From Eubacterium sp. (GTDB taxonomy: Bacteria > Bacillota > Clostridia > Lachnospirales > Lachnospiraceae): DNA of 64,000 nucleotides. Positions within the stretch are counted from its first letter, which is position 1; every line of letters begins with the position of its first letter. The stretch spans positions 1 through 64,000 of the forward strand of contig JAAWDZ010000011.1 in the NCBI GenBank assembly GCA_022794015.1, given 5' to 3'. Made by a program: the position numbers and the translations under genes. This document shows positions 63,926 through 64,000 of the stretch, piece after piece. The notes under the pieces were generated by a model. It had not been told where the DNA came from. It worked only from the letters and a program-made list of their open reading frames with translations, and made no database searches.

Positions 63926-64000
63926 ATGGAAGAAAAAAAAGACGGGCAGACAAGATTAAAACTGGAAGAATTGTTTGCCGAAATCGAAGATATTTTAGAA
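63926..64000 (+). CDS. xseB: Exodeoxyribonuclease VII small subunit (start only)
   Basis: The first 25 codons are visible, running to the window edge. RLKLEELFAEIEDILE matches the N-terminal helix of XseB, and its place 75 bases after xseA supports the call. GAAAGG lies before ATG 63926. Confidence 0.8.
   Translation, partial: MEEKKDGQTRLKLEELFAEIEDILE

Overview
The window looks like a chromosome segment of a low-to-mid GC, spore-forming Firmicute of class Clostridia, most likely family Lachnospiraceae. The evidence is the cotJ spore-coat genes, a PolC-type replicase, the pyrH-frr-uppS-cdsA-dxr-rseP-ispG-polC order, a clostridial-style gapA-pgk-tpiA glycolytic block, an FprA flavo-diiron protein and several large secreted proteins with bacterial Ig-like or BspA-type repeats. 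No gene fixes the genus. All calls come from reading the sequence; no database search was run.

Layout. 1-1155: the 3' end of a probable large serine recombinase runs into the middle of cotJC, next to intact cotJB and cotJA. The spore-coat operon therefore appears to be interrupted by an integrated element lying mostly to the left of the window. 1359-4454: a lipoprotein related to trigger factor, a membrane-anchored polysaccharide deacetylase and a bactofilin. 4458-15175: a housekeeping run for UMP kinase, ribosome recycling, undecaprenyl and phospholipid precursors, the MEP isoprenoid pathway, site-2 protease and PolC. 15208-18878: a tRNA-Thr, an Sfp-type phosphopantetheinyl transferase, a 260-bp multi-hairpin inverted repeat, and a three-gene cassette (HPr-kinase-like, PqqD-like, nucleotidyltransferase) resembling tailoring genes of lasso-peptide clusters but with no visible precursor or cyclase.

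18877-26539: a class A penicillin-binding protein, a PD-(D/E)XK (Rpn-like) nuclease with a displaced C-terminus, a YigZ protein, tRNA-Gln, a stack of hairpins, an acyl-ACP thioesterase, CvfB and a thioredoxin reductase. 26691-35079: a solute-binding lipoprotein, a divergent membrane-bound AraC regulator, and a 1479-residue secreted protein with three consecutive Ig-plus-esterase units. 35261-43303: a cytidylate-kinase-like protein, FprA, then a leftward set of histidine kinase, ABC permease, ABC ATPase and response regulator, broken by a transposase-like remnant and short repeats, then a PHP phosphatase and a HAD phosphatase. 43633-46848: gapA-pgk-tpiA. 47142-49416: a MATE exporter and a LysR regulator frameshifted at a 10-base homopolymer. 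49694-57550: secreted proteins (a GH3 glycosidase with Ig-like and coiled-coil tail, two BspA-type proteins) and an ACT protein. 57634-64000: ylxM-ffh-rpsP-khpA, gpmI, Asp23, nusB, xseA and the start of xseB.

The main themes are envelope and spore functions, polysaccharide degradation at the cell surface, and several signs of genome plasticity: an interrupted coat gene, dispersed short palindromic repeats sharing a core motif, decayed nuclease-type transposase genes, a homopolymer frameshift and an internally triplicated gene.
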